A stretch of DNA of 64,000 nucleotides from CAXMST01 sp963793415 (GCA_963793415.1 CAWCAC010000002.1:2604001-2668000); one strand, 5' to 3'; counted from the first letter of the stretch, positions 19,730 to 29,053 are shown. Numbers and translations: made by a program. Notes: generated by a model from the sequence alone, not told the origin.

Positions 19730-19831
19730 GGCGCCCTCTGACGCGGCGCCATACGCCACCCGCTCGGGGCTCATGTGGCTCCGCCACACCGCGCCCCTCG
19801 CGTGCGACGTCTGGCTTGGTCAGAGAGCGCC
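19730..19831 (+). repeat. 102-bp hairpin repeat, copy 2, directly after lipoprotein stop
   Basis: Same length and layout as the copy at 10111-10212, about 80% identical over its length, and in the same orientation relative to the preceding gene. End arms GGCGCCCTCTGAC and GTCAGAGAGCGCC pair with one mismatch. Compared with copy 1, the end arm changes T-A to C-G and the inner arm changes GGGGC/GCCCC to GCGGC/GCCGC, so pairing is kept while sequence changes. The central ATGTGGCTCCGCCACA is identical in both. Confidence 0.78.
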
Positions 19832-20303
19832 TTCTTGGTGGGTGGCGCGGTGTGGGTGGCTGGGTTGTCAGCGCGACCGTGCGCTGCAGGGACGTGAGCG
19901 GGTCCGTTTGCGGTGAGGGAGGGTGTTCGGGGTGGGGTTGGTCACTCCGGCGTAGGAGTGCGTGTGGAATCGGTGTGGATTCTCGGTGGGGCGGGGACGA
20001 GGGGACGATTGACCACATATATCGGGGTCTTTTGACTCCTCGTGTGACGAGGGGACGATTTGCCTGAACTATTCCTGCTTTTCGGCATCTCGCATGACGA
20101 GGGGAGGGTTGGGACGAATGGTTCGTCGCTTTCGGCATCTCGTCCCGGATCGAGCCCCTCACCCTGGTCCGTGACCAACTTCGGGGCCCGGGTGCGGACC
20201 GACCCGCCGATCCGCTTCACCCTCACTGCAAATCGTCCTGCGGCCGGCTTGAACCCTCAGCGGTCCCTGCGGCGACGCCTGGGAGCAGCGTCGAACCCGG
20301 CGC
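19832..20303. other. Long spacer without a gene
   Basis: This 470-bp stretch between two converging genes has no convincing reading frame on either strand; its open frames are Pro/Arg/Ser-rich low-complexity translations. It holds a short perfect hairpin (CACTCC/GGAGTG with 6-nt loop, 19942-19959) and a 50-bp-period tandem array at 19996-20145. Parts are less GC-rich than the surrounding genes. Confidence 0.6.
19996..20145. repeat. Three degenerate tandem units with exact 50-bp period
   Basis: Units start at 19996, 20046 and 20096. Each begins GACGAGGGG followed by ACGATT (units 1 and 2) or AGGGTT (unit 3). Units 2 and 3 end TTTCGGCATCTCG; unit 1 ends TTTTGACTCCTCG. The middle 18-20 bp differ completely. 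At the unit junctions short inverted arms form (CCTCG-TGTGA-CGAGG at 20038-20052), so each junction is a small hairpin. Function unknown. Confidence 0.7.
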
Positions 20304-21635
20304 CTAGGCCGCTTCGCGGTCGTCGGCGGCGGCGATCAGGCCTTCGATGCGGCCCAGCTCGAACTCGATGTCGGCGACCATGCCGTCGATTCCCTCGCGG
20401 GCCTTCTTCGAACTCTTGTCGATATTGCTGAGCGCGAGGCGGATCGCCTGGGCGCGCTTGAGCGCGGCCTGGGCGGTCTCGGCGGCATCGCGGACGCCGG
20501 CGGCGTCGACCTCGAGCGCGTTGTCGCGTGACATCAGCACACGCAGCCGCGCGTAGCGGTAGGCAAGCTTGAGCCCGAGGGCGTCCGGCTCGTCGGGGTC
20601 GACGGCGACGATCAGCTTGTTGCCCTCGTACTCGGTCAGCTCCTCCTGCCCGGCCGGGATCCGCTCATCGCCGGCGACGACAAGCACCGCGAAGTCGGCC
20701 TGACGCTCGGCCAGGGCCCCGTTCAGCTCCTCCCGCATCGAGTTCTTGGAGAGGCGGCGATCCTTGTCCTCGAAGACGATCCGCCCGAGGCACGGGCCTT
20801 CGGCGGCGCCGATCTCGACGACCGTGTCGCCCTTCTTGCTGCCGCCCTCGCCGGGCAGGTCGCCGGTGTGGGTTGCGCAATCGCCGCGGGCGGCGGCGAT
20901 CTCGTCGATTGCGTCGTGGACGCGCTCCTCGAAGCTGCGGCCCTTGCGGGTGCCGGCCTCCTCGGCCTCGGCGACGCGCTCGTCGCCCTCCTGCTTTTCG
21001 AGCACCCGACCGAGGTTCTCGCGCAGCCCGGAGATCTGCTCCTGCATCGCGCGGGCCTCCTCGCTGTGGCTCTCGCGCATGTCGGCGATCTGCTTGCGGT
21101 GGCGCTCCTCGGCCTCCAGCATCGCCTTCGTCGCCCGCACCTGGATCGCCACGAGCGGGTTCGAGGTGTCCTCGGAGCTGAGCAGACGGGTCAGGTCGCC
21201 GACCCGTTTGTCGAGGTGCTGGCCGACCATCTCCTTGATCTGCTGCTGAACGGAGCCGGCCCGATCGGAGCCGAACGAAGCGGCGATCCGCTCGGCCAGC
21301 TCGCCCTGGCCCGACTCGAGCGTCTCCTCGAGCTCCCGGTTCAGGGTTCCAAGCTTCTCCTGGAGCTCGCGCTTGACGTAGTCGACGTTGGCCGCGGTCG
21401 CCTCGGCGTCGAGCACCCGGGCCCCGACCTCGATCGCGTCGGCGATCGTCGTCGCCGGGTCCGTGCCCGCCTCGGCCCGCTCGCGGACCAGCCGCGCCGC
21501 GCGGGCGTCGTTGACGGTGAGAGCCTCGATCACGAGGCGGTCGCCGAGCGCGCGAACGGCGCCGGCGGGCCCCTCGGCGCCGCTCTGGCCGCCGAGCGGC
21601 AACTGGTCGATCTGGTGTCGGGATGAGGCTTCCAT
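20304..21635 (-). CDS. Coiled-coil protein with nuclease-like C-terminal region
   Basis: A 443-residue cytoplasmic protein. Residues about 60-230 are a long, charged, heptad-rich coiled coil. The following region (KGRSFEERVHDAIDEIA, GDTVVEIGA, and GRIVFEDKDRRLSKNS with a Glu-X-Lys) looks like a PD-(D/E)XK nuclease core of the DUF2130/RmuC sort, and a second helical region closes the protein. The role is not established; DNA repair or recombination restriction would fit. The ATG at 21635 is chosen because a TACCTT box lies 10 nt before it; it is divergent from the carboxypeptidase gene. Confidence 0.62.
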   Translation of the reverse strand: MEASSRHQIDQLPLGGQSGAEGPAGAVRALGDRLVIEALTVNDARAARLVRERAEAGTDPATTIADAIEVGARVLDAEATAANVDYVKRELQEKLGTLNRELEETLESGQGELAERIAASFGSDRAGSVQQQIKEMVGQHLDKRVGDLTRLLSSEDTSNPLVAIQVRATKAMLEAEERHRKQIADMRESHSEEARAMQEQISGLRENLGRVLEKQEGDERVAEAEEAGTRKGRSFEERVHDAIDEIAAARGDCATHTGDLPGEGGSKKGDTVVEIGAAEGPCLGRIVFEDKDRRLSKNSMREELNGALAERQADFAVLVVAGDERIPAGQEELTEYEGNKLIVAVDPDEPDALGLKLAYRYARLRVLMSRDNALEVDAAGVRDAAETAQAALKRAQAIRLALSNIDKSSKKAREGIDGMVADIEFELGRIEGLIAAADDREAA

Positions 21636-21693
21636 CGGACTCTCGAAGGTAGTCGCGCACCCGGACACGTTCCTGACAGGCAAGATTGATTGC

Positions 21694-23226
21694 ATGAGCG
21701 CGCAGGAAACGGCTGAACATCCCGGTTACGCAGACCTGATCGAGCGCTGGGGCGCGATCTCGGACCTCGGCCACGCCCAGGAGCTGCTGGGCTGGGACGA
21801 GCGCACGAAGATGCCGCCCGCGGGCGGGCCGGCGCGGGCCGAGCAGCTTGCGACCCTGACCCGGATCAGGCACGAGCTGCTGATCGACGACGCCCTCTGG
21901 GAGCTGCTCGAGAATCTCGCCTCCAGCGACGGCGCCGAGCGCCTCGAGCCCGGGTCGATCGAGGCCGACACGGTCGCGATCGCGCACCGCACCGTCGAGC
22001 GGGCCCGCTGCGTTCCGGCCGCGCTCAGCGCCGAGATCGCGCGAGCCGGCTCGGTCGGCGAGGCCGCCTGGGAGCGCGCACGGGAGAGCTCCGACCTCGA
22101 CGCCTACCTGCCGCATCTGACCCGCAACATCGCGCTCAGCCGCCAGTACGGCGCCTGCTTCCCGCCCAGTGACCACCCTTACGATCCGCTGCTCGACGAG
22201 TACGAGCCCGGCCTGCCGACCGCCGAGGCGAAGCGGATCCTCGGTGAGCTTCGCACCGGCCTCGTGCCGATCGTCGCCGCCGTCGCCGAGAACGCCGACG
22301 CCGTCGACGACTCGCTCATGCGCGGCGACTTCCCCGCCGCCGCGCAGGAGCGACTGCTGCACGGCCTGCTCGGCAGACTGCCGCTCGACGACGGCACCTG
22401 GCGACTCGACACGAGCGTCCACCCGTTCATGGCCTCGGGGTCGCGCGGAGACATCCGGCTGACGACCCGCTACGACCGGACCGACCTCTCGTTCTCCGTC
22501 TTCAGCGCCCTGCACGAGGCGGGCCACGGCATCTACGAGGCGGGCGTTCCCGAGCGGCTCGGGCGGACCCCGATCGGCGCGGTCATGTCGCTCGCTTTCC
22601 ACGAGTCCCAGAGCCGGCTCTGGGAGAACTGGGTCGGCCGCTCGCGTCCGTTCCTGGCGGGCGCACTGCCGCTGATCCGCGACGCCTTCGGCGGCCGCTT
22701 CGGCGCTGCCTCGCCCGAGGACCTGTACCGGGCCGCGAACAAGGCGCAGCCGTCGCTGATCCGCGTCGAGGCCGACGAGGTCACCTACAACCTCCACATC
22801 GCGCTGCGCTTCGAGCTCGAGCTCGGGCTGATCGAGGGCAGCCTCGAGGCGGCGGACCTGGCCGAGGCCTGGGACGAGCGGACCCGCGAGTACCTCGGGC
22901 TCGAGACGCCCGACCACAAGCATGGACTGATGCAGGACGTGCACTGGGCGGGTGGCGCCTTCGGCTACTTCCCGACCTACGCGCTCGGCAACGTCGTCGC
23001 CGCGCAGCTCTGGGACGCGGCCGGTGAGGAGCTCGGCGACCTTGACGAGCTGATCGCCGCCGGTGAGCTCCGCGAGCTGCGGCGCTGGCTGATCGAGCGG
23101 GTCCACCGCCACGGCGCCCGCTACCTGCCGGCGGAGCTGGCCGAGCGTGCGATCGGCGGGCCGATGGACCCCGAGCCGCTGCTGCGGCGCCTGCGCACGA
23201 AGTACGGCGAGCTCTACGGGTTCTGA
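21694..23226 (+). CDS. Carboxypeptidase Taq-family (M32) metallopeptidase
   Basis: A 510-residue zinc carboxypeptidase, the normal length for M32. The metal site is HEAGH (274-278) and the third ligand lies in HESQSRLWENWVGRS (from 303). The N-terminal LLGWDERTKMPPAG segment and the C-terminal MQDVHWAGGAFGYFPTYALG are family hallmarks. It removes C-terminal residues from peptides in the cytoplasm. The ATG at 21694 gives the standard N-terminus; a 5'-extended frame would run through the divergent gene. Confidence 0.92.
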   Translation: MSAQETAEHPGYADLIERWGAISDLGHAQELLGWDERTKMPPAGGPARAEQLATLTRIRHELLIDDALWELLENLASSDGAERLEPGSIEADTVAIAHRTVERARCVPAALSAEIARAGSVGEAAWERARESSDLDAYLPHLTRNIALSRQYGACFPPSDHPYDPLLDEYEPGLPTAEAKRILGELRTGLVPIVAAVAENADAVDDSLMRGDFPAAAQERLLHGLLGRLPLDDGTWRLDTSVHPFMASGSRGDIRLTTRYDRTDLSFSVFSALHEAGHGIYEAGVPERLGRTPIGAVMSLAFHESQSRLWENWVGRSRPFLAGALPLIRDAFGGRFGAASPEDLYRAANKAQPSLIRVEADEVTYNLHIALRFELELGLIEGSLEAADLAEAWDERTREYLGLETPDHKHGLMQDVHWAGGAFGYFPTYALGNVVAAQLWDAAGEELGDLDELIAAGELRELRRWLIERVHRHGARYLPAELAERAIGGPMDPEPLLRRLRTKYGELYGF

Positions 23227-23237
23227 TCGGCGGGCGT

Positions 23238-23253
23238 CGGGGCCAGAGCCCCG
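23238..23253 (+). terminator. Short hairpin after the M32 carboxypeptidase
   Basis: CGGGGC-CAGA-GCCCCG, a perfect 6-bp stem 12 nt after the stop codon, without a T-run. Weak candidate terminator. Confidence 0.35.
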
Positions 23254-23292
23254 GGTATGTGCGCCGTCTCACACACGGTTCATTCCTGTCGC

Positions 23293-23313
23293 GCAATAGT
23301 TGCGTGCGTGCAA
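23293..23313. promoter_or_regulatory. Overlapping inverted repeats at the marR start, possible operator
   Basis: GCAA-TAG-TTGC is followed by a further GCAA half-site 6 bp on, giving two overlapping palindromic arrangements over the proposed GTG start. MarR proteins often repress themselves through such sites; assignment is by position only. Confidence 0.35.
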
Positions 23314-23809
23314 GTAACGTCCGCGGAGACCAGGGAGACGCAGGAACCGATCGATTCGCCGAGCGCCGCCAGCGTCGAGCTCGCGGCGACGCTGCGCCGC
23401 CTCTTCCTCGACCCCCGCGCCGACCATTTCGGCTTGATCGAGGAGCGCAACCTGACCCTGACCCAGGTCCGGGCCTTGCACCTGCTCGCCTGCGCCTCCG
23501 AGCCGGTAGCCGCAGGCGACCTCGCCGAGCAGCTCGGCCTCTCCCCCGCCGCGATGAGCCGCTCGCTCGACACGCTCGTGCGACGGCGCATGGCCACGCG
23601 CCGCGAGTCGCAGCGCCGACCGCCGTGTCCGGCTCGTCGAGATCGCCGAGCGCGGCCGCCGGATCGTCGACGAGCTCGTCGCCCTGCGGCTCGCCGGCCT
23701 CGAGCGCTTCGTCGCCGATCTCAAGCCCGATCAGCGGCAGCGCCTGACCGAGGTGCTGGCGGAGATCAACACGACCGTTCCGGCGCCGCGGATCGAGGCG
23801 CCCCGATGA
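23308..23809 (+). CDS. MarR-family regulator, frameshifted as sequenced
   Basis: The N-terminal half (LTLTQVRALHLLACASEPVAA, then LAEQLGLSPAAMSRSLDTLV) is a clear MarR winged helix, and the C-terminal half (VRLVEIAERGRRIVDELV, then LKPDQRQRLTEVLAEI) follows in another frame. One extra base between about 23606 and 23622 separates them; without it the protein is about 166 residues and ends at a TGA overlapping the MFS start (ATGA). The intact C-terminus suggests a sequencing error or a very young mutation. It probably represses the exporter that follows. Confidence 0.72.
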
Positions 23810-25418
23810 CCCGCTACCGCCACCTGATCACCGAGGACAACTCGAAGTGGTGGACGCTCGCGGCGATGTGCTTCGCCCTGTTCATGATCATGCTCGACAA
23901 CACGGTCATGAACGTCGCTCTGCCCTCGATCCAGAGCGATCTCGGCGCCTCGATCCAGGCGCTCGAGTGGACGCTGAACGGCTACACGCTGTCGTTCGCG
24001 GTGCTGCTGGCGACAGGCGGACGGCTCGGCGACATTCTCGGCCGGCGCCGGATGTTCCTGGCCGGCGTCACGATCTTCGCCCTCTCCTCCGCGACGGCCG
24101 GGCTCGCACCGACCGATACCGCGCTGGTGATCAGCCGTGTCGTCCAGGGCGTCGGCGCGGCGCTGATGATGCCGGCGACGCTCTCGATCATCACCAACGC
24201 CTTCCCGGCCGAGGAGCGCGGCAAGGCGATCGGCACCTGGGCCGGCGTCTCCGCGCTGGCGCTGGCGGCAGGACCGCTGCTCGGCGGCTTCCTCACCGAG
24301 CACGTCTCCTGGCGCGCGATCTTCTACCTGAACCTGCCGGTCGCCGCGGGCGCGATCGCGATGACCCTGTTCGCGGTCCGCGAGTCGCGCGATGAGAGTG
24401 TCGGACGCGAGATCGACTGGGCCGGGACTGCGGTGATGACGGTCGGGCTGACGGCGCTCGTGCTCGCCCTGATCGAAGGTAACGCGTGGGGCTGGAGCTC
24501 GCCGCAGATCATCGCCCTGTTCGCGCTCTCGGTGACGATGGGGCTCGCTCTTCCTCTACGTCGAGGGCCACGTGCAGGCTCCGATCGTCCAGTTCGAGTT
24601 CCTCCGCAGCCGCAACTTCGTCGGCGCCACCCTGGTCGCCTTCGTCATCTCCTTCGCGATGCTCGGGATGTTCTTCTTCATGGCGCTCTACATCCAGAAC
24701 ATCCTCGGCTACTCGCCACTCGAGGCCGGCGTCCGCTTCCTGCCGACGACGCTGATGATCATGGTCGTGGCGCCGATCGCAGGACGGCTGACCGATCGGA
24801 TCGGCCCACGCCCGCTGATCGTGGCCGGGCTGGCGATCGTCTCCGTCTCGCTGTTCATGCAGGCACAGATCGATGCAGCGACCACGTATGGCAGATCTGC
24901 TCGTCCCGTTCATCCTGATGGGCCTCGGAATCGCGCTGACGATGTCGCCGATGTCGACCGCCGCGATGAACGCTGTAGCCGTGACCAAGGCCGGCCTCGC
25001 CTCCGGTCTGCTCTCGATGTCGCGGATGGTCGGCGGCACGTTCGGGATCGCCGCGCTTGGCGCGATCTTCCAGGCCCACAGTCGCTCCGACCTCGACGCG
25101 GCGCTGGTGCCGGCTGGCGTCGCGGAGGGCGAGATCGATCAGATCGCCGAGCAGCTCGGCAGCGGCGGCCTCGGGGACACGCTCTCGGGCCTGCCGGCCG
25201 ATCAGGCGCAGCAGGCTGCCGACGCCGCCCGCGAGGCATTCATCAACAGCCTCGCCGGATCGATCGAGATCTCCGCGATCGTCGCCGCGGCGGGCGCCGT
25301 CGCCGCCTTGGTCCTGATCTCGGCCAAGGGCCGCGGCGACGAGGCGCCCGAGCCCGCCGCCGAGGCCGCCGGGACGCCGCCGGCCGCGCCTGAGCTGGCC
25401 GGCAGCACCCGCGGCTGA
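23806..25418 (+). CDS. DHA2-family (EmrB/QacA) MFS drug exporter, two frameshifts as sequenced
   Basis: A proton-driven drug exporter of about 535 residues with 14 membrane helices once reading frames are joined. Helix 1 has LDNTVMNVALPSIQSDLG, and GGRLGDILGRRRMFLAG is the MFS loop motif A; RVVQGVGAALMMPATLSII follows. The frame changes near 24545-24553 and again at the GG of 24890-24891, each explained by one extra base, with perfect family sequence on both sides of each break. The last 30 residues are a hydrophilic Ala/Pro/Glu tail. The start overlaps the marR stop. Confidence 0.78.
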
Positions 25419-25466
25419 GCCTCGGTCCCGCGCCCCCGGTCGCGTCGCGTAACTGCGCCGATGATC

Positions 25467-25472
25467 TACGAT
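25467..25472 (+). promoter_or_regulatory. -10 box TACGAT for ccr
   Basis: Lies 47 nt before the ccr GTG, which has its own AGGAG site at 25511-25515; ccr therefore appears to have a normal 5' leader, unlike many neighbours. Confidence 0.35.
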
Positions 25473-25519
25473 CGGCGCCGCTTTCCAGTCCCCGCACGCA
25501 GTGCCGAACGAGGAGAATC

Positions 25520-26776
25520 GTGGCCGTAGACACCGCCGAAGTGAGCAAGCTCGACGTCGAGCCGGGCACCCTGCCCGAGAAGATGGCCGCCTGGGTCATC
25601 CGCCAGGAGCGAGAGGGTGAGCCGAAGGACGCCTTTCAGGTCGAGGAGGTCGAGGTCCCCGAGCCCGGGGCATTCGAGGTGATCGTCCGCGTGATGGCGG
25701 CCGGCGTCAACTTCAACAACGTCTGGGCGTCGCTCGGCAAGCCGGTCTCTATCTTCGGCTACGGCGACCATCCCGAGTACGGCCACCACATCGGCGGCTC
25801 CGACGCCTCCGGCGTCGTCTGGAAGGTCGGCCCCGGCGTCACCAACTGGAAGCCCGGCGACGAGGTCGTTATCCACTGCAACCAGGCCTCCTACGAGGAC
25901 GTCGAGGTCCACGGGCTCGACCCGATGGCGGCACCGTCGCAGCGGATCTGGGGTTACGAGACGACCTGGGGCAGCTTCGCCCAGTTCACGAAGGTGCAGG
26001 CGCAGCAGCTGCTGCCGAAGCCGGCCAACCTCTCGTGGGTCGACTCCTCCGCCTACGGCCTCACCTACTTCACGGCCTATCGGATGCTGTTCAACCGGGC
26101 CCAGATCCAGGCCGGCCACAACGTCCTGATCTGGGGCGCGGCCGGCGGACTCGGCGTCTTCGCCTGTCAGCTCGTCAAGGCGGCAGGCGGCAACGCCGTC
26201 GGCGTCGTCTCCTCCGACGAGAAGGGCGAGCTGGTCAAGTCGCTCGGCTGCGTCGACTACATCAACCGCAACGAGTTCAAGGGCATGATGCGGACCGGCA
26301 ACGAGACGGCCGACGAGGAGAAGGCCCGCTTCAAGGAGTCGCTCGGCTTCGCCAAGAAGGTCAAGTCGATCCTCGGCGACGCCCCCGACATCGTCTTCGA
26401 GCACGTCGGCATGGCGACCTTCCCGACCTCGGTCTTCACGGTCAAGCCGTTCGGCAAGGTCGTGATCTGCGGCGCCACCTCGGGCTACACGCTCGACTTC
26501 GACGTCCGCTACCTGTGGATGAAGCAGAAGGAGATCCTCGGGTCGCACTTCGCCAACGCCTACGAGTGCATGAAGGCGAACCAACTGATGGCCGAGGGCA
26601 AGGTCCGGCCGGTGCTCTCACAGGCGATGGACTTCGACGGCGTCCCCGACGCCCACCAGCTCATGCACGAGAACAAGCACTCGGGCAAGATCACCTGCCG
26701 CGTCGGTGCCACCGACGACAAGTCGGGCCAGCACGAGGACGGGCCCGGGGCGATCTGGGCCGAGGTCGGCGGCTGA
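25520..26776 (+). CDS. ccr: Crotonyl-CoA carboxylase/reductase
   Basis: Reductively carboxylates crotonyl-CoA to ethylmalonyl-CoA with NADPH and CO2, the key step of the ethylmalonyl-CoA pathway. The 418-residue medium-chain dehydrogenase/reductase has FGYGDHPEYGHHIGGSDASG, the nucleotide loop GAAGGLGVFACQLVKAAGG, and SLGCVDYINRNEF, which distinguish Ccr from ordinary quinone reductases. Start is a GTG with AGGAG. The next gene, a small ABM-like protein, has its own promoter. Ecm, Mcd, Mch and Mcl are all within 29 kb downstream. Confidence 0.93.
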   Translation: MAVDTAEVSKLDVEPGTLPEKMAAWVIRQEREGEPKDAFQVEEVEVPEPGAFEVIVRVMAAGVNFNNVWASLGKPVSIFGYGDHPEYGHHIGGSDASGVVWKVGPGVTNWKPGDEVVIHCNQASYEDVEVHGLDPMAAPSQRIWGYETTWGSFAQFTKVQAQQLLPKPANLSWVDSSAYGLTYFTAYRMLFNRAQIQAGHNVLIWGAAGGLGVFACQLVKAAGGNAVGVVSSDEKGELVKSLGCVDYINRNEFKGMMRTGNETADEEKARFKESLGFAKKVKSILGDAPDIVFEHVGMATFPTSVFTVKPFGKVVICGATSGYTLDFDVRYLWMKQKEILGSHFANAYECMKANQLMAEGKVRPVLSQAMDFDGVPDAHQLMHENKHSGKITCRVGATDDKSGQHEDGPGAIWAEVGG

Positions 26777-26847
26777 GGCGGCTGCCCGAGCCGCGGGTTT
26801 CAGGGGCGCGACACAGGCGCTTCCCCCTTCAATAAGATGCCGCGCGC

Positions 26848-27138
26848 ATGGCCGAGACGAACGTCATCGAATGGCACATCCACCCGTTCCGGGTGGACCG
26901 CTGGTACGAGGCCTGGAAGCCGGCGCTCGAGCGCGCCGGCTCGTTCGGCGCGACCTCGGTGACGCTGACGCGCTCCGAGGAGGACCCGCTCCACTTCCGC
27001 CAGACCACCGTCTGGGAGAGCCGCGCCGACTTCGAGGCCTACTGGTCCTCGGACGAGGTCACGGCCGCCAGGCAGACGGCGCTCAACTGGTACAACAAGC
27101 CGCTGCTACCGGGCTGGCACGTGCCGGTCGGCCAGTAG
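26848..27138 (+). CDS. Small ABM-like alpha/beta barrel protein
   Basis: A 96-residue protein with the pattern of antibiotic-biosynthesis-monooxygenase (dimeric ferredoxin-like) domains: IEWHIHPFRVDRWYEAWKPAL, SVTLTRSEEDPLHFRQTTVW, FEAYWSSDEV. Catalytic residues of true monooxygenases cannot be confirmed. A TAAGAT box (26833-26838) ends 9 nt before the ATG. Position after ccr hints at, but does not prove, a link to CoA metabolism. Confidence 0.65.
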   Translation: MAETNVIEWHIHPFRVDRWYEAWKPALERAGSFGATSVTLTRSEEDPLHFRQTTVWESRADFEAYWSSDEVTAARQTALNWYNKPLLPGWHVPVGQ

Positions 27139-27206
27139 TCCGCCCCCGCTCGCTGCGCCCTTATCCCGGCCTCCGCGCCACGCGCTGCCGCTAGATTGAC
27201 GAGCCG

Positions 27207-28077
27207 ATGGCCGAGGTCCTCTACTACGCGATCCCGTTCTTCATCCTGCTGCTGATCGTCGAGGCGGCGTCGTTCCGCTACGCGCGGGACGAGGACGACG
27301 ACCTGGTCGGCTTCGAGGCCAAGGACACGCGGACGAGCCTGCTGCTCGGCACCGGCAACGTCGCGATCAACGTCGTCTGGAAGTTCGCCGTCGTCGCCGT
27401 CTACGTCGCTCTCTACGAGCTGACCCCGCTGCGCCTCGACCCCGGCGACTGGTGGGTCTGGGTGCTGCTCTTCTTCGCCGACGACTTCTCCTACTACTGG
27501 TTCCACAGGATCAGCCACGAGAGCCGCGTCTTCTGGGCCAGCCACGTCGTCCACCACTCCTCCCAGCACTACAACCTCTCGACCGCCCTGCGGCAGACCT
27601 GGGTGCCGATGACCTACTTCCCGTTCTGGCTGTGGATGCCGCTGGTCGGCTTCGAGCCGTGGATGGTCCTGCTCGCCCAGGCCTGGTCGCTGATCTACCA
27701 GTTCTGGATCCACACCGAGCGGATCAAGCGGCTGCCGGCGCCGCTCGAGGCGGTCCTCAACACCCCCTCCCACCACCGCGTCCACCACGGCTCCAACGAC
27801 GTCTACCTGGACCGCAACTACGGCGGCATCCTGATCATCTGGGACAAGATGTTCGGCACCTACGAGCCCGAGGGCGAACGGGTCCGCTACGGGCTGACGA
27901 AGAACATCCACACCTTCAACCCGGTCCGGGCCGCGTTCCACGAGTACGTGGCGATGTGGCACGACCTGAAGCGCACACCCGGGCTCCGCAATCGCCTCGG
28001 GATCCTCTTCCGGGGCCCCGGCTGGTCGCCGCCCGGGCGTCCATCCCGCCGAGCTCGAGTCGAACAGCCGCGGCTAG
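27207..28077 (+). CDS. Sterol desaturase/fatty acid hydroxylase family membrane enzyme
   Basis: A di-iron membrane hydroxylase of about 285 residues. The histidine boxes are H100/H104, H113/H116/H117, H169 and H189/H190/H193/H194 (PSHHRVHHGSN), between four or five membrane helices. As sequenced the frame runs on to 28409 with an Arg/Ser-rich tail antisense to the LysR gene. A one-base indel near 28030-28041 would instead end the protein at the TAG of 28075-28077 with a normal tail (HPAELESNSRG). I give that shorter end. A TAGATT box lies 9 nt before the ATG. Substrate unknown. Confidence 0.8.
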
Positions 28078-28098
28078 AGCGGCCGCGGCAAGCGGCCG

Positions 28099-29040
28099 TC
28101 AGGCAGCCGCGATCCCGACCGAAGAGGGAATCGCGAAGTCGGCCCCCGCTGCGGTCAGCGACGCGACCATCGCGTCGGTGGCGCCGCTGCGGGAGCCGGC
28201 GAGCAGGGTCACCGCCCAGACGCGCCGCACCGGGGGCTCGGGCAGGACCGGCAACACGCGCACGCCCGGGTTCGGGGTCCCGAGCGCGAGATCGGGCAGC
28301 AGGGTCACACCCATGCCGGCCGCGACGAGGCTCTGGATCACGTTGTAGTCGTTGCTCTCGAAGGCGACGTCGGGCTCGAAGCCGGCGCGCTGGCAGCTGC
28401 GCAGGGTGAGCTCGCGGCAGGAGCCGTTCGTCGTCCCGCAGAGCCAGGGCTCTCCGGCCAGCTCCTCGAGCCTGATGCCCGCGGCGCCGTCGCGGGCACG
28501 GGGATGCTCGGCGGAGACGATCACGTGCATCTGCTCGGTCAGCAGCGGCACCATCTCGAGGTCACGGTCGGGGCTGAACGGGTTCAGCTCGAAGTCGTAG
28601 ACGACCGCGACGTCGTGGCCGCCGCGCTTGAGCTCGGGCAGCGAGCCCTCGGGCTCGCCCTCGGTCAGGGTCAGGCGCACGTCGGGATGGCTCTTGCGAA
28701 ATTCGGAGGCAGCGGCGATCACGATCGTGGCGCTGGCGCTCGGGAACGAGACCAGCCGGATCTCGCCGGACCCGAGGCCGGAGAGCTCGGCGAGCTCGCG
28801 CTCGGCCTGCTCGAGCCGGCAGATCGCGGCGTCCGCGTGGGAGACGAGCAACTCGCCCGCCTCGGTCAGGACCGGACCGCCGCGGAGCCGGACGAGCAAC
28901 TGCACCCCTGCCTCCGCTTCGAGCGCGGCGATCTGCTGGCTGATCGCCGACTGGGACACGTACAGGGAATCTGCGGCGCCGGAGAACGAGCCCTGCGTGG
29001 CGACCTCTCGAAGCACCCGCAACCGCTTCAGATCGAGCAT
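28099..29040 (-). CDS. LysR-family transcriptional regulator
   Basis: A 313-residue LysR regulator: N-terminal helix-turn-helix (LREVATQGSFSGAADSLYVSQSAISQQIAALE) and a two-lobed effector domain (VRLVSFPSASATIVIAAA, later LVAAGMGVTLLPDLAL). It is divergent from the small gene at 29154, the usual LysR target arrangement. A perfect palindrome overlaps its start (29039-29053) and a TAAGGT box ends 6 nt before the ATG, so it probably represses itself from within its own leaderless promoter. Confidence 0.9.
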   Translation of the reverse strand: MLDLKRLRVLREVATQGSFSGAADSLYVSQSAISQQIAALEAEAGVQLLVRLRGGPVLTEAGELLVSHADAAICRLEQAERELAELSGLGSGEIRLVSFPSASATIVIAAASEFRKSHPDVRLTLTEGEPEGSLPELKRGGHDVAVVYDFELNPFSPDRDLEMVPLLTEQMHVIVSAEHPRARDGAAGIRLEELAGEPWLCGTTNGSCRELTLRSCQRAGFEPDVAFESNDYNVIQSLVAAGMGVTLLPDLALGTPNPGVRVLPVLPEPPVRRVWAVTLLAGSRSGATDAMVASLTAAGADFAIPSSVGIAAA

Positions 29041-29053
29041 AAGGGCACCTTAT
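29039..29053. promoter_or_regulatory. Perfect palindrome at the lysR start, candidate LysR site
   Basis: ATAAGG-GCA-CCTTAT overlaps both the lysR ATG and its -10 box. A related half-site (TGCCCTTAT, 29076-29084) lies one to two helical turns away towards the divergent gene, as in typical LysR promoter pairs. Confidence 0.55.

Noticed and set aside
19996..20145. CRISPR array
   Set aside because: Only three degenerate units, repeats not identical, centres of about 19 bp, and no cas genes in the window.
23257..24918. A single MarR-MFS fusion protein
   Set aside because: The middle of the frame is an Arg-rich misreading. Separate MarR and MFS proteins with an ATGA overlap explain the region if one base is removed in marR.
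28078..28409. C-terminal extension of the desaturase through 28409
   Set aside because: The extension is Arg/Ser-rich and entirely antisense to lysR; a one-base shift gives a natural end at 28077.
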